Origin: an uncultured Phycisphaerales bacterium
GTDB taxonomy: Bacteria > Planctomycetota > Phycisphaerae > WQYP01
Assembly (NCBI GenBank): GCA_903868035.1
Contig: CAIPTQ010000249.1
Location: 1 to 11,630 of the forward strand
Direction of reading: 5' to 3'
Length of the DNA: 11,630 nt
Below, piece by piece: positions 11,616 to 11,630 of this stretch. The stretch's first letter is position 1. The number at the start of each line of letters is the position of its first letter. A program made the position numbers and the translations under genes. Below the pieces are notes generated by a model that did not search any database, was not told the origin of the DNA, and saw nothing but the letters and a program-made list of their open reading frames with translations.

Positions 11616-11630
11616 TTAGATGCGTGGGAG

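Noticed and set aside
10633..11619. Plus-strand open frame of 328 codons
   Set aside because: It is antisense to the 11496 lipoprotein gene, which has a lipobox and SD. The plus frame has no recognisable domain.

Overview
The window is GC-rich, mostly coding DNA. It most resembles a planctomycete, possibly of the Phycisphaerae. The evidence is indirect: many secreted proteins and lipoproteins of unknown function, Ala/Pro/Thr/Ser-rich linkers of the 'SAPAT...SQPAT' type, an exported protein joining a HEAT-like helical region to a secretin-like (STN) domain, and a PyrF of the longer 'DxKRxDIGxT' type. No rRNA, tRNA, CRISPR array or phage module was seen.

Layout. (1) Bases 1-493 are an insertion scar: the first codons of a probable transposase leave the window on the minus strand, next to the decapitated C-terminus of a DUF5684-type membrane protein. 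(2) Bases 494-2894 hold two tandem paralogous secreted proteins. (3) Bases 2895-3938 hold an AT-rich intergenic stretch and a NYN-domain (PIN-like) nuclease gene. Its predicted transcript would begin with a terminator-like hairpin that also covers the ribosome-binding region. (4) Bases 3997-5319, minus strand, hold a secreted protein with a TTG start and a MarR-family regulator. A SlyA-type palindrome sits between the -35 and -10 of the regulator's own promoter. (5) Bases 5533-8342, plus strand, hold alanine dehydrogenase (ald), an abutting membrane-anchored thioredoxin-like protein, and pyrF preceded by a three-stem hairpin plus T-tract. (6) Bases 8387-11630, minus strand, hold four lipoprotein genes in three transcription units. 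Each unit is preceded, 20-35 bp before its start codon, by a copy of one ~88-bp repeat at 9933, 10518 and 11528.

How parts may work together. The MarR-type repressor probably controls itself and, being divergent, perhaps ald. The ald stop codon touches the next gene's start, suggesting co-transcription. Regions 2 and 6 look like accessory envelope functions. The repeat family in region 6 is the least explained and most interesting signal: three copies 90-95% identical, with ends that can pair into a long imperfect stem and ORF stop codons falling at the repeat edge. It could be a shared 5' control element, a small non-autonomous mobile element, or the joint of a cassette-like array. No canonical integron attC core motifs were found by eye. 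All reading was by eye; no searches or folding programs were run.
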